From Valencia hispanica (taxonomy: Eukaryota > Chordata > Actinopteri > Cyprinodontiformes > Valenciidae), in assembly GCA_963556495.2 (NCBI GenBank), contig OY747705.1:31407298-31471297 (forward strand): a stretch of 64,000 nucleotides of DNA, read 5' to 3'. The translations under genes were made by a program, and so were the position numbers. A model generated the notes under the pieces. It searched no databases. It saw only the letters and a program-made list of their open reading frames with translations, and had not been told where the DNA came from. Below are positions 1 to 12,767 of the stretch, one piece after another; position 1 is the stretch's first letter, and each line of letters starts with the position of its first letter.

Positions 1-407
1 AAATATTGCATGTTCCGTATTAAGGTGAGAAGGAACGCGATTTGTCCCGTATTTCAGCTAGAATGAAAAGACACAAAGCTGGAGTTATTCTTTGTCTTTA
101 TGCTGCGCAGCTGCCTCGTCTTCTCTCATTCTCTCCTGTTGCTCCTTCAATCATGAAACTGATCAATGATCAGCTGATTGGCTTTTCTGTCGCAGTCCCG
201 TTTCTGTTTGTTTATCGCGGACTTTTAGCAGATAGAGGAAACCAGCGGATGTCGCGCTAAACAACAGCAGCACGTTTAAGCTTGATAAACTGTTGTTAGA
301 ATTGATTTAATATTACTTTCTGATGTTTGCTGAAGCCACAGCCATAAAAGCTGCTGGTCATGATATCGGTTTGGATATGTGGTGAGATGGAAACATGAAG
401 ATGAAAC
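1..407. other. Repeat-like DNA left of the Harbinger element, no gene
   Basis: No gene recognised. The opening segment resembles the interior of fish dispersed repeats of the 'cccgtattt / taaggtgagaaggaac' type. A matching 'ggcaaccctact' edge near 2350-2366 suggests that 1-2366 is one older repeat into which the Harbinger inserted. I could not prove its ends. An open frame of 72 codons at 42-260 shows no domain. Confidence 0.3.
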
Positions 408-559
408 CAGGGGCCTGTACCATGAAGGTGGCTCAACAAACTCGGGGTTACAGGATTGGTTTTGAATCGACAAAACCAAACCGATGCAATCAGGCTTAAT
501 TGGTACCATGACGCAGGTTATCAACTTTCTCTGTCAACTCAGGCTTTGATCCTTAAGCT

Positions 560-868
560 ATGATTAATCCACAGGCGTGTGCACATAAGAGTGACGACGA
601 CACTGAACAACCAATCGCGTTCGATATGGATAGAGCGAGAGCTATCTACTTTTCAACGGAGGAGCAAGAGATTATTCTCCAGAAATATGAAGAATTTAGA
701 AATATTTTTCAAGCACGCAGTAACACTGTATCTGCTGCCAAAGCAAGAGAACAATCGTGGAGGAAGATTGCTGATTGTGTTAATGCGTGGGTTAAACAAT
801 TAATGTACATTGAAGTAGGCTAAGCATATTAAAATATATTAAATGCTAAAATGAAAATGTATTCGTGT

Positions 869-958
<90 letters not shown>

Positions 959-1290
959 GTGTGTAGATGTATGTGAAAGTATAGGCTATTACATCCTAAG
1001 AAAGATTGATATTCATTAATTTTTAGATGCAACCCCAACTCCAAACGGTCTTGGCAGCAGATCAAGACAAAATATAAAAATATAATTCAAAGTGGTGAGT
1101 ATTTACCATATTTTTTATTATTTTCTTAGAACATTTAATCACAAACACTTGTTTGCAGCAAACAGAAATAAATGTGAAATTAGGAAAACTGGGGGAGGGC
1201 CACCTCCTCAAGATTACACTGTGGCAGAGGAGTTGGCTCTGAGCAACAACAAGGGGCGGCCGATTATGGATGGGATTGCATGTGCTGTAC
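560..1290 (+). pseudogene. Harbinger Myb/SANT-like DNA-binding protein, 3 exons, 3' truncated
   Basis: This is the accessory DNA-binding protein that PIF/Harbinger elements encode next to their nuclease. Exon 1 (560-786) carries the SANT-like helices: RARAIYFSTEEQEIILQKYE, then AAKAREQSWRKIADCVN. Its donor is GC/GTGGGT. Exon 2 (1027-1094) follows TTTTAG, reads CNPNSKRSWQQIKTKYKNII and ends at G/GTGAGT. Exon 3 starts at 1159 after TTTGCAG and reads KTGGGPPPQDYTVAEELALS, then NNKGRPIMDGI. The three exons join in frame with no stop, so the coding part is well preserved. After GRPIMDGI the frame runs into sequence complementary to the transposase gene, so the C-terminus is lost at the deletion joint. 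The first intron holds the AT tract at 871-954. Confidence 0.8.
871..954. repeat. (AT)n microsatellite
   Basis: 84 bp of uninterrupted AT dinucleotides, lying in the first intron of the Myb-like gene of the Harbinger element. Confidence 0.97.
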
Positions 1291-1512
1291 AGTCAGGGCG
1301 TGGCTTCGATGAGTCACATTTGTTATGTGCGACTCAAGAAGCTCACAGAGATAAGACATTCCTTCCGCGGAAAATCTGTATCTTTCATACAAGTACGCAT
1401 CAGGAAAGTCAAATGGATTTTGTCTGTCCCTAAAAACTCGTTCTCTACGAAGTGCTCGTCTAACAATTTGCGCGGAGATGTCCACAGGATTAGGGAGAAA
1501 AGGTGAAGCCAT
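1264..1512 (-). pseudogene. HARBI1-like Harbinger nuclease, N-terminal fragment
   Basis: Read on the minus strand, the protein starts MASPFLPNPVDISAQIVRRA and continues FRDRQNPFDFPDAYLYERYR to about SHALTV. This is the typical N-terminus of HARBI1-type DDE nucleases of PIF/Harbinger transposons. I chose the MASPF start over an in-frame upstream ATG at 1617 because the family begins there. Roughly 75 family-like residues are followed by QHMQSHP and a stop, where the family would continue with PQ.VC and later the DDE residues. The catalytic domain is absent, so the product cannot be an active nuclease. It converges on the Myb-like gene at the deletion joint. Confidence 0.82.
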
Positions 1513-1782
1513 TGCAACAGAGAACAGACGCTGGGAATTAGTTACGTCACATATATATGTTTCTTTGCTCACAGCTGATTGGTCAAACTTCAGTCTGAGA
1601 TCGCGAATCCAGAACATAACCTGCCCCGGAGCAGGTTAGCCGTGCAGCGTAAGATACCATGGCAACGAACACCGATCAAAGCCGAGCCACTTTCATGGTA
1701 CCCAAAACCCAGGGTTGGTGGAAACTAAGCTGAAACATAGCTGGCTAGCCACCTAATCCGGCTTCATGGTACAGGCCCCAGG

Positions 1783-3039
1783 AGATGTTCTTACTGAATC
1801 ATCAGAGCTGAACAGGTGATGGAGAAACAGGTTTACCTTTTAGGTGACATGAATGAGTTGAAGGGAAGTTATAAACTGTTTCTGAGAGACAAATAACACC
1901 AGGATCTTCTAGCTGACAGCTGGTAACTGTGCAGGGGCGGCTCTAGCAAAGTTTTGCCCGGGGGCCAGGTAGGGCATTAACAGGAAAATGGCGGCACAAA
2001 TACATACTTTTCTTTCTTATTCTCATTTAAAATGTCTAGCTTTTAATAAATAATTATCTGAATCTTACAACCAATTGGATGTAGCGGTCATAAATCCTTT
2101 ATCGTATAGAGCAAATATTAAGTCTAATACAGTATCCTACTAAGCTATAGTACTTTTTCCTTCGAGAAGGTACCATCTGTGCAGTCTGCAGTTCTGTCAA
2201 AGAAAGATGTTGAATTTATTTAATTATAGAAAAATAATTCATTTCTGTGCATTTGTTTTACACGTGCATTAAATTAAAGTTGATTAGGTCGATTAAGCAT
2301 CATGAGGCGGAGGGGGGGGGGGGGGGGGGTTCCTTATTCTTTTTGCTGGGAATTGGCAACCCTACTGTCAGGTTACTACGTCTTATCTAGCAGAAGGCTG
2401 GATTAGGTCTTGTTTTTATTTGTTATTGTCATTTATTTTAAAATGTGCGCAATATAACAGTTTCATGTTTAGTAAATGGCAGTGCATTGCAGAAGATTTT
2501 GTTTTCTAATTGTAAATATAAATCTAATAAGAGTTAATTTTCTATTTTTCAATGGGAAAAATTCATCAATTTATAATAAAAAAAATTAAGCTACCTGTTT
2601 AAGTTAATTTCCATTATGTCTTATTATTCTTTGGTATTTAGGTTCAGGTATTTAATAATCACGAAGCATTGAACAATCTCATTACCTCAATCACTATGTA
2701 GTTTATATTAGAGATTTTTCAGGTTCAACAGCAGACAAAAGCCAGAAGAAGGCCTTGGCAACATAAATAGTTTTTAGGTTATTGTATATTGTTCGCATGT
2801 GTGTCAAGTTGTACAAGACTGTGTTGTAAAAGTAACAATATATTTCATTCATAATTTTAGTTTTATGCACTTAAAAGTATCGAAAGTAAAAATCGCATCG
2901 CAATCCCAATATTTGTCAGAAAAACCGCAATTAGGTTTTTTGTCAAAATCATGCACCCCTACACACCACCAAATTTTACTGTTGACATGGTGTTTTTGTG
3001 GCTATGAACAGTACAGTTACTTATCTAAACATTCAGTAC
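1783..3039. other. Repeat-like and AT-rich DNA, no gene
   Basis: No gene seen. 'caggggcggctctag' at 1933 resembles the end of some fish hAT elements, but I found no partner end or duplication. A guanine homopolymer lies at 2312-2329 and a repeat edge 'ggcaaccctact' at about 2353. From 2370 to 3039 the sequence is AT-rich with no recognisable feature. Confidence 0.35.
2312..2329. repeat. Poly-G homopolymer (18 bp)
   Basis: Uninterrupted run of 18 G on the plus strand. Its length may be inexact for assembly reasons. Confidence 0.9.
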
Positions 3040-3861
3040 ATTTACATTAGTGCTGCCACGATTCGTCATGTTGACATATGTAGTAATCGAGGTCATGTAT
3101 TTTTTTTTTTTTTACGTTTTGTCTTTTTTCTTAAAACTGTCTCTGTACCTTTCGCTGCTTTGTTTGCCTTTCTGCCCCTGACGCACATGCGCAGTAGTGG
3201 CAATCGGGGTCATCAGTGCCATGACCGGAAAAGCAGTATCATGGTGAGCCAACAACGGAGCTCTATAGTTTTGGAGTGTTTTATGAAAATTAAAGAGAAG
3301 CATGTGTAATGCAAAATTCAGAAGGTAGAACCTGCTTGTCCCTGGCAATACAACGGTGATGCTAAAGCGTCTTAAAAGAAAGCCTGTTGTGGCTGACGTC
3401 GAAGACAGACACTCGCCTCTGTAAACTAATTAGCTGCTAACATTAGCATGAACAGTAGGGTGATGTCCTCTTTTCCCCGGACATGTCGACTTTTCGCCTT
3501 ATGTCCGGGGCATCCGGGGTGCATTCATAGATTGATGAAAATGTGGCGTCTGCTGCTGCCTAGAGGCTGGTTCTGATCTGTTCATTGACAGAACAGACAG
3601 TGCTGCACTGCTGCTGCTGTTTACAAGACATCAAAGCACAGTTGTCGCGACAAATGTTTGGCGGAGTGCAACGTTCACATAGCTGGCTTATTTGTTTCTG
3701 TGTATGGCAGGTGCCCAAGATCCATTTGGTCACATGAACACAAAAACTATAAAAAGGTTGAGTAAAGTGAGAGTTTATCTATTAAAGCAAAAAGTAAAAA
3801 CTGGAGTTGCTCATTTGGAGGTCTTTGTGAGAAAGCTTACTTTCTCAGAATGTAATTGTTA

Positions 3862-4588
3862 TGGCACTTTCACACCGGTCAGCGCGTCCAGGCGTCAAAT
3901 CGCTCAAACAGACGAAAGTCGACGCTTTAAAATTAAAACCCAGCTGCTTGCACACTTTGTAGTCTGCGTCGGCGCGTCGGGGCATCAGCGCATCACGTCA
4001 TTACGTCAGCGTGCGGGCGTGGATTTGTCTGTTGCTAGTTGTTTACAACATGGCGGATCATGTCGAGTGGCTTGGGTTTATTTAATTAATGAAGCCACAC
4101 AAGCCAGAATATGTCGTCTAAACACATAAGAAAGTTAAAAGAAAAATATTTAACTGCTTACCTGGCACTCAAATATCCTCCAATATCTTCCTCCAAATAA
4201 GATCCGATCTCTTCCCGTCTTTGTAAGAAGACGGGTCATACAATTCACGAACATTACACACAGCGACGGTTAGTTGATCCTCCATCTTTAATGAAAAACT
4301 TGCCGATCCACCCATGGAAGGAGTAACTACGTCAGTACAAAGAGTCGGTCTGATTGGTTGACGCCCCCCGTTTGCTGCCCGAAAGTTCAGTTTTCCCAAC
4401 TTCACGCAGGAGCTGCTCCGACGGTCCGTCAGCACATCCGGCAGCGTGGACGCGCTGATGCCAGCTGCGCCGATGCGCGCGACTTGCTGCGGGGCAGCTT
4501 GGCGCCCACTACATGTGTAGATACCATAGACTTGCATGTAATCTAGCTGCCCTGCTGCCTGGACGCGCTGACTGGTGTGAACGTGCCA
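3862..4588. mobile_element. PIF/Harbinger element nested in the hAT copy
   Basis: The ends TGGCACTTTCACACCGGTCA and the reverse complement of TGGCACGTTCACACCAGTCA are terminal inverted repeats. They extend to about 35 bp with AGCGCGTCCAGGC. The duplicated target is TTA at 3859-3861 and 4589-4591, the preferred 3-bp Harbinger target. The element is 727 bp and carries one broken MADF-type fragment, so it depended on an autonomous relative. It lies inside the hAT element and is therefore the younger of the two. Confidence 0.88.
4169..4285 (-). pseudogene. MADF/Myb-like domain fragment of the nested Harbinger
   Basis: From the ATG at 4285 the minus strand reads MEDQLTVAVCNVRELYDPSS, then KDGKRSDLIWRKILEDI. 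This has the look of an MADF (Myb/SANT-like) domain start: an acidic lead, ELYD, K and a late tryptophan. Harbinger elements often encode such a DNA-binding partner protein. A TGA follows after 39 codons, just before a possible splice donor CAG/GTAAGC near 4160, so the first exon is broken or spliced differently. The remainder of the protein and the nuclease are missing. The match is by eye only. Confidence 0.5.
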
Positions 4589-4998
4589 TTAGATTGACTT
4601 TTTAGATTTTAGATCTTCTGCAGCAGTCTGTATTACAGCGGCTATGATGAGCTTCTTACTAAAGACTTACATGTATTGATAGCTGTATCATTAACAGTAG
4701 TGATGGTAATTTCATTACCCTTAGCACATGTCATCTGTCTGCTGTAATGCTACTGTTTTATTTTATATTTAGTTAATAAATGTTGAATGAGCTTTCATCT
4801 TGTCTGTATTTTAGATAGCACATAACACTTAGAGAAGCTAGAAGAAAGCTAGAAGCAAATGATGGTTATATTAGAGCAGCTGCGTGCTGCTGTGATAAGA
4901 TACAATTTAGACGTGACCCGATTAGTCGACTAATCGGCAAAAGAATCGGTGATTAGTCAAATATCAAAATAATCATTTGTAGCAGCACTAGTTTACAT

Positions 4999-6503
4999 GC
5001 ACATCTAAATCGAGCTTTAGGCAAAAATCGAGCCAATAGCTTTACCAGAATGGGAGCCTTTATCCCATTTTACATGTCACTTACATGAAATCCAAATTTT
5101 TGAATGAAGTTCATTTGCCGCTGCGTCGCTAGATGGCGACATGCTGCGCCCTTTAATGTTGCCATTCTTCCGGTTGGCCTAGAGCGTCACACAAATAGTA
5201 AACAAATGCTGGCAGCAGTGGAACCATGGAATGATAGCAGGATGTGTACAATGAGCGAAGAAAGGAACGACAACAATGCTGCAGCACACTACATTTTGTA
5301 AATACTGTAGGCTACTGTTTGATCGCGATGCACTCGTGGTTCCTACTCATTGTGGTGTTGTTATTCCTGCTTCTCCAGTCTCATCACTTCCTTAAGAGGG
5401 AGAGCAAAGTCAGCGAATAGCTCAATAAAACTGTGTTGCCGTTTACATGCAGAGAAATTCAGTTTTCCAACCGCATCATCTGGGTGCGTTAGCTCGATTA
5501 AGAGTAGGTCAGTTTGGTTCGAGTCCAGCTGGACTAAGGCAATAATTCCGTTTTCTGTTACTGATTGACATACATTTTTTTATTATTTTTTTTGTCTCAA
5601 TAGATCTGACTATAGATCAGGTTATATTCTCCAAGTTTTTCATTGGCTTGCCTGAACACAAAGCGACCTTCAATATGCTTTTTCGTCTGGGTAGGAGCTT
5701 TTTCCAGTGAGTGTGCGTTGCACTGAGACCATTGCAGCTAAGTGCAATACTTTTTGCTATAATGGGGAAACACAAACAAGCTAAATCCATATAGTTCTAA
5801 AGCACTGTATTGGCTCTTGGACAACACTTCTAATTTATATTTTTGATCCTCTGTAAGAAATCTCGCTAGGAGCACCTGGTTGTGACTGTCTTATTGTGAA
5901 ATTCGGATTTAGCCATTTCCAGATTATGGCTCCAAAGACTCTCTCTGGAACGTCAGAAATAGCCATCAGCAGCCTCTGATAACAAACACTTATCGGTATA
6001 CTTTGCAGGTATAAAGTTCCTGATTTAGTTTGTTGCTATTACCTGTAATGAGATGCTTCTTGTGCTATACCCTGGTATTGAGAAACTTGTTTATAGGACT
6101 TCAGTTAGAACTAAACCAGAGTATTGTAACAAATTGACAGATTTGAGCTATTTCCTCTGCTTTTAATTACTTTTAACTGCTTCTTTTCTTGAAGTGTTCA
6201 ATATGTCTTCCATAAGTCATTATACTTCAATACATTGTATTTTAATTTATGGACTTAGTTTTGCAACTTCGTATGCATTGATTACTTTGGTTGCTGCCAA
6301 CATCTGTTGTGACTTTAATGCATGTAGTCCCTTCACAATTACATTTACTGAGAAAACATTCAAGTGTTTTAATACTTTTTTCCCCATTGTATCTGTTAAT
6401 GGAGAACAGGCCAATAAAAGGTACAAGCAAGTTAAAGTTAGACTTCATTACGCTTTAATCTTTGCTGAGATGCAGCAGTGGTTTCATTGAAAAGCTTCAC
6501 GAC
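4999..6503. other. Intronic DNA, no supported gene
   Basis: The hAT element appears to have landed in an older sequence whose motif GTTTACATGCA recurs at 5441-5451, and short inverted matches to 'atcgagct' occur at both places. This may be an older MITE of unknown class at about 4991-5575. From 5580 to 6503 I see only AT-rich unique DNA. Confidence 0.3.
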
Positions 6504-6504
6504 T

Positions 6505-7149
6505 CATGTGATGTCTTGATTACTGCAACAGCATCTTCACAGGTCTGCCTAAAAAGTCAATCAGAGAGCTGCAGCTGATCCAGAACGCTGCCGCTCGCGT
6601 CCTCACTAGAACCAGGAAAGTAGAGCACATCACCCCAGTTCTAAAGTCCTTACACTGGCTCCCTGTAGCTCAGAGAATAGACTTCAAAATACTTTTACTA
6701 GTTTATAAATCATTACATGGCTTAGCACCAAAATATGTTGAAGACCTGTTGTCATGGTACCAACCACCAAGACCACTGAGGTCCTCCAACTCTAGCCTAC
6801 TAAACATCCCTAGACTCAGAACTAAACATGGAGAAGCAGCTTTCAGTTTCTATGCTCCCCTTATCTGGAACGGACTTCCTGACGAGTGTAGAGCTGCTGA
6901 AACTCTGAACTGCTTTAAATCGAGACTAAAAACCCATCTGTTTAGAATTGCCTTTGAGTAAAGGCTTGATGTTATATGTATGAAATGTGTTCATGCTCTC
7001 TTGCTTTTTTATATTTTTCTCTTGCTTTATTGTGTATCATGTGTAATGTGTGTTTCTTTTAAATCACCAAATCATGTAAAGCACCTTGAATTACCCTGCT
7101 GTTGAAAGTGTGCTATACAAATAAAATTGCCTTGCCTTGCCTTGCCTTG
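6505..7149 (+). mobile_element. L2-type LINE, 3' end
   Basis: A 5'-truncated non-LTR retrotransposon in plus orientation. It contains the end of the reverse-transcriptase ORF (to the stop after 6960), about 165 bp of 3' UTR and a short tandem tail of TTGCC units (about 7127-7149). Short 3' repeats in place of poly-A are typical of the L2 clade. I saw no clear target duplication. Confidence 0.8.
6512..6961 (+). pseudogene. L2 ORF2 C-terminus (reverse transcriptase fragment)
   Basis: This segment reads through the conserved C-terminal part of L2 ORF2: DYCNS, then [47 protein letters not shown] and [15 protein letters not shown] before the stop. The RT catalytic motifs and the endonuclease domain lie upstream in a full element and are missing. 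About 150 codons appear open in one frame, so this copy is less decayed than the minus-strand LINE relics elsewhere in the window. It has no function without the N-terminal domains. Confidence 0.8.
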
Positions 7150-7221
7150 ATCTACACGGTACACAGGCCCCCATTGCTTTGAAGTTAATAAAGTTGAAAA
7201 GCAAACAACAGGAAAACTCAC

Positions 7222-7390
7222 CCAGGAAGCAGGTAACTTAGAAATCATCCCCTGTCCATCATTTAACTTAAATTGTTTGGTCCAGCTTGGCTTGCACACA
7301 CCACCTGCAGCTTTGGATTGTTTGATTGCCTCCTTAAAACTGTATACCAGTGTTGACACTCCTGGAGGAATTGGATTGTTTTTCACCTTG
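7222..7390 (-). other. Unassigned exon-like open segment
   Basis: On the minus strand 169 bp are bounded by GGTCAG at the acceptor side and TCCTGG/GTGAGT, a strong donor, at the other. The enclosed frame is open (phase 2 in, phase 0 out). It reads KVKNNPIPPGVSTLVYSFKE, then KQSKAAGGVCKPSWTKQFKL and NDGQGMISKLPASW. The composition is protein-like, but I do not recognise the family. It abuts the L2 tail and could be an exon of an unidentified transposon, a processed gene piece, or chance. No neighbouring exon was found on either side. Confidence 0.3.
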
Positions 7391-7412
7391 CTGACCACTA
7401 CGTCAGTTAGTT

Positions 7413-9859
7413 AAGTGCAGTAGACTCTGAGCCAAGGTGGAGTGAGGTAAATAAGTGTCTTTCCAACCCTTGTGCCCCTCGTTGGCTGTCACTTAGAGCT
7501 CATGTTCAGACCATTGGTCTGTTTACTGTTGTCTGACATATTTGTTTCACTGTGTTCTCAAGTCTATGGGACGCCAAAGTGCTCAAATTTAAATTAATAA
7601 ATAAAACCTTATGATATAAATGTCTAAATGAATAGATAATAATAGCAATGCAATTGTGAAAAAAGGACTGAATTGACATGAAATTTCTTAGCTCATTAAT
7701 ATGAAATATTTTTCATTTTCTTTTAAAAATGCATTTATGAATGGTAACATTCTTTCTAATATAAGATTTTATTTTTTGTCGTTTTTATTTAATTCAATCC
7801 ATTTTCAGTCTGACCAAGTCAACTTTTATTTCATAATAGTATGTTTTTTTCCAGTGGCTTATTTATTGAAATGAGGAAATGATCTTCCTGGAGGCGGAGA
7901 ATGGCAAGGAAGGGCTGGAGTTGTTTTATACTATTATTAAATGTAATGCCTTTTGGATTTCATGTATGGCTTTATCCAGAAGCTTATAATATATGCAGAA
8001 TATATACCCACTTTTTAAATGTAGTGGTCTTAATCCAATCGGCCGGTGTTGCATCAGTGTTCTAGGTGTAAAGCTGACTGGGGAGCCATGTCCATGATGA
8101 GACGGTCGGAGGTTAGGCATAAACAATCAATAAAAGGTTTCATAAATAACACGGACTGTGTTTAAATAATTCTCCTTTTAATAGATTGTTTGTATCTAAC
8201 CACCAAGCTGACTTTTTAAAAATGATGTTTTAGAATAAAAGCTGATGAAATTAAATAAAAATATCTAAAAAAATGAAATTATTATTAGGAAAAATCTTTA
8301 CCATTAAACAATGTTTTAGATTAATAAATGCTTTATTAAAGCCAAATGAAAAGTATTTCCTACTAATGAGCTAAACATTTCATATGAATTCAGTTTTTTT
8401 TGTCACATTATATATTTGTGTATTATTTATTCATGCTGAAATTTATTTCACAAGGTTTTATTTATTTATTTAATTTTGAGCACTTAGCATTCCTTACAAG
8501 TCAACTCATTTAAAATTGCCACACTCTCAAGATATGTTTTGGGATCTTTAATTAAAGTAATTGTACTTTACTCTTCCTGGTGTCTTTTGTGGAGATCTTA
8601 CATTGATTAAGACCATCTATTGCTCCATTAATAAAATTAGTCACTCAGATCAGTGTTATGAATCAGAGACCCTGTTTGTTGGATAAAACCTGAGCTGTAC
8701 ATAATCCTTGCCAAATGATCTGGCGATTAGCTTAACTCAGGACTTTTTGGTTCCTGCCAATGCACTGGCTCTGCATTTTAAACAGAGAACCATTCACTGA
8801 ATTTCTGTATTCATCCTATCTTCTCCTGGCTCCTCCCAAACAAACACACTGATGTGCACAGGTTTATAATCACAAGTTAAAACTTAAATGCTGAAATTTA
8901 CTCTACTAATTATAGTGCATTTAATCAATAAACTTAATAAAATCTGGTGGTGTTAGAAACCAGCTGAATTTTATCATTATAATTAGCTAACTGAAGCGGA
9001 AATTCTCAGACAATCTCTCCACATCTCTATTATGCCGTGTGATCTTACTGTTAGCAGTCCTTCAAGATGATGTATTCTGTAATGTTCTGAACTAAAAGCA
9101 GGATGTTGGAGCATTCCATGATGAACAACCCAGTTCTTTCACCCTCTCTGTCACCCAATAGATGAAACACACTTGTACATGTATGTGTATTATACTGCAA
9201 GCCAGACAGGAAAAAAAACTGGAAAGTCCCTATAGAAAGCCAGGAAGCAGAAATAGGGCATGTAAAATATGACTGTACCCAGAGGGACTTCTCCTTTGCA
9301 CAGTGTATTTATTCCAATATTTGCAGATGACTGAAAACAGTTAAGTACTGTGGCAATTGCTTATTTCCCTTTGTCAGAGTGATGGATGCGGTCCCACCTA
9401 TCGTACTGTGCAGAGGTTCCAAACTGCACTGACAGTGAAGGATTGTCCATTTGTGCCATGGACAGAGCACATCAAAACGGCTGGATAAAGGCCTCCAGGA
9501 AGCAATTATAAACTCTAGCTTGTTACTGTTGTTGTTTATAATAGAGTTAGTTTAAAGTATGGCATTTTCCATTTCACACCTGTTCTTTGAAGACGTGACA
9601 CCAGCTTACACTTGACTGGATATGCTCACAAATATCTATTTTTCTCTGTTAATACTCATGTAATATATTCATTTGGGACAGGAAATGTAGTCAGTAACTG
9701 ATATGACCACTTTTTCATTTTGAATTAAGAACATGCAATGTTTTTTTTTTTAGAATATGACTTTTTTGTTTTTAAACATGATGTGCTACTTGGTGATGAC
9801 TTCACAATTTGGCCACATTTCTTACAAATCTGTGCTGCCACTTCAAATTTAAACTTAGA
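7413..9859. other. Unique AT-rich intronic DNA, no gene
   Basis: No domain, repeat end or RNA gene recognised. Only short open frames without coding character are present. Confidence 0.5.
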
Positions 9860-10240
9860 ATGATCTATTAAGTGTATTCAGTTAAGTGTATTCATTTAGT
9901 TCCTATTCACAACAAAACATTGTCTCAATGCACTTTGCAAGACAAAACAGATCCAATTCATATACAGACATAAATAGTCATTTCCTTCCAATTATATCAA
10001 CTGATTCAAAACAGTTACATATGTTCCAATTCAATCCTAGTTCTAAATCCGGTCGAGATCAGTTTATTATTCCAACTGGTAAAAAAAATGTCTTTCAAGG
10101 AAATCCAATCCCTAAATTTCCATTGATCCCTCCTCGTGAACGAGCATATAGCAACAGTGGACAGTTGTTTGCATTAAGTAATTGACTTTGCAGCAATCCC
10201 TAATACTTAGCATGCATGTGGTGACAGTAGAAAGGAAAAC
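9860..10240 (-). mobile_element. LINE 3'-UTR fragment (Rex1/L2-type), reversed
   Basis: The segment resembles, in reverse, the 3' UTR repeated with fish Rex1/L2-like LINEs. Landmarks on the plus strand are 'caatgcactttgcaagac', 'cctagttctaaatccg', 'gagcatatagcaacagtgg' and 'agcatgcatgtggtgacag'. The last two correspond to the 'ccactgtcgctacatgc' block seen in plus orientation at about 48980. A 99-codon open frame across it (9886-10185) is therefore not a gene. Confidence 0.5.
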
Positions 10241-10414
10241 CCCATATGAAACTAATAATAAAATTGGCTAGAGTTTAATACATGCATACATTATTTTGGT
10301 CAGAATAATCAGGGTTTATTTATTATTAAACATGACAATTGTTCATTTTCTGGATTTAGTCATTCTATATTACTTAGCTTGTCATTTACTTTGTTTTTAT
10401 AAGTTTTTTATCAT

Positions 10415-12182
<1,768 letters not shown>

Positions 12183-12190
12183 ATCTAGAC

Positions 12191-12767
12191 CAGTGGTCCC
12201 CAACCTTTTTTTGCTACGGACCGGTTTAATATTAGACAATAATTTCACGGACCGGCCTTTAAGGTGTTGCGGGTAAAGGATAACGGACGGTATAAAAACG
12301 GGTTATTTTTAAAAGTATAACAATAGACGTAAATCCAATGTGTATTCGCAGCTTTATTAAGAGCGTCGTCCTAACATTGAGCAGACAACATGAAACGAGT
12401 AACACTCTGCCCCCTAACGATCTCTGGTCGCCATGGTAACATGTAAACATACCTTTAAAAAAACAAATACAAAGTGCATGAAAAATCTAACTCACCACAA
12501 TGCTGAATCAGTGAGAGCCTTGGGCCTTTTCCCCTTTCCAAAGAAACTTTTGTTTTCTATCCATCTTGCTTGTGGGATTACGTGTCAAGACTGAGCTATG
12601 TAACGGGGATATCCGGTTATTTTTCAAAATAAAACAGCGGTCACCCTCAGATAATTAGTAAAACGGAAATACTGGAAGTTATTTATTCTTTCTGTGTGGC
12701 TCGCTGCCCGGTACCACATGACCCACGGCCCGGTACCGGTCCGCGGCCCGGGGGTTGGGGACCACTG
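12191..12767. mobile_element. hAT MITE with perfect 8-bp duplication
   Basis: The ends are CAGTGGTCCCCAACC and its reverse complement GGTTGGGGACCACTG, flanked by ATCTAGAC at 12183-12190 and 12768-12775 (8/8 identical). The length is 577 bp. Interior sequence repeats GGACCGG near both ends. No transposase domain remains. The perfect duplication argues for a relatively recent insertion, although the interior has drifted. Confidence 0.93.

Larger units (their letters stand above)
411..1778. mobile_element. PIF/Harbinger transposon, internally deleted
   Basis: The terminal inverted repeats share GGGCCTGTACCATGAAG at both ends (411-427 and the reverse complement ending at 1778). They are flanked by a perfect 3-bp duplication CAG at 408-410 and 1779-1781; 3-bp duplications are diagnostic of PIF/Harbinger elements. 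Inside are the two expected convergent genes, a Myb/SANT-like protein on the plus strand and a HARBI1-type nuclease on the minus strand. Both are cut where they meet near 1265-1290. The 1368-bp length is well short of a full element, so the middle, including the nuclease catalytic core, was lost by internal deletion. Confidence 0.92.
3048..4990. mobile_element. Non-autonomous hAT transposon, hosting a nested Harbinger
   Basis: The left end begins TAGTGCTGCCACGATT and the right end is the reverse complement of TAGTGCTGCTACAAATGATT. The flanks are ATTTACAT (3040-3047) and GTTTACAT (4991-4998), an 8-bp duplication with one mismatch, as expected for hAT. Sub-terminal ATTAGTC/GACTAAT motifs near 4918-4960 fit hAT ends. 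No hAT transposase was recognised. Removing the nested 727-bp Harbinger and its duplication leaves about 1.2 kb. Confidence 0.8.

Noticed and set aside
1933..2366. hAT element with end CAGGGGCGGCTCTAG
   Set aside because: No matching opposite end or 8-bp duplication could be found.
3692..4129. 145-codon open frame
   Set aside because: It crosses from hAT into the nested Harbinger across the insertion border, so it is a chance frame.
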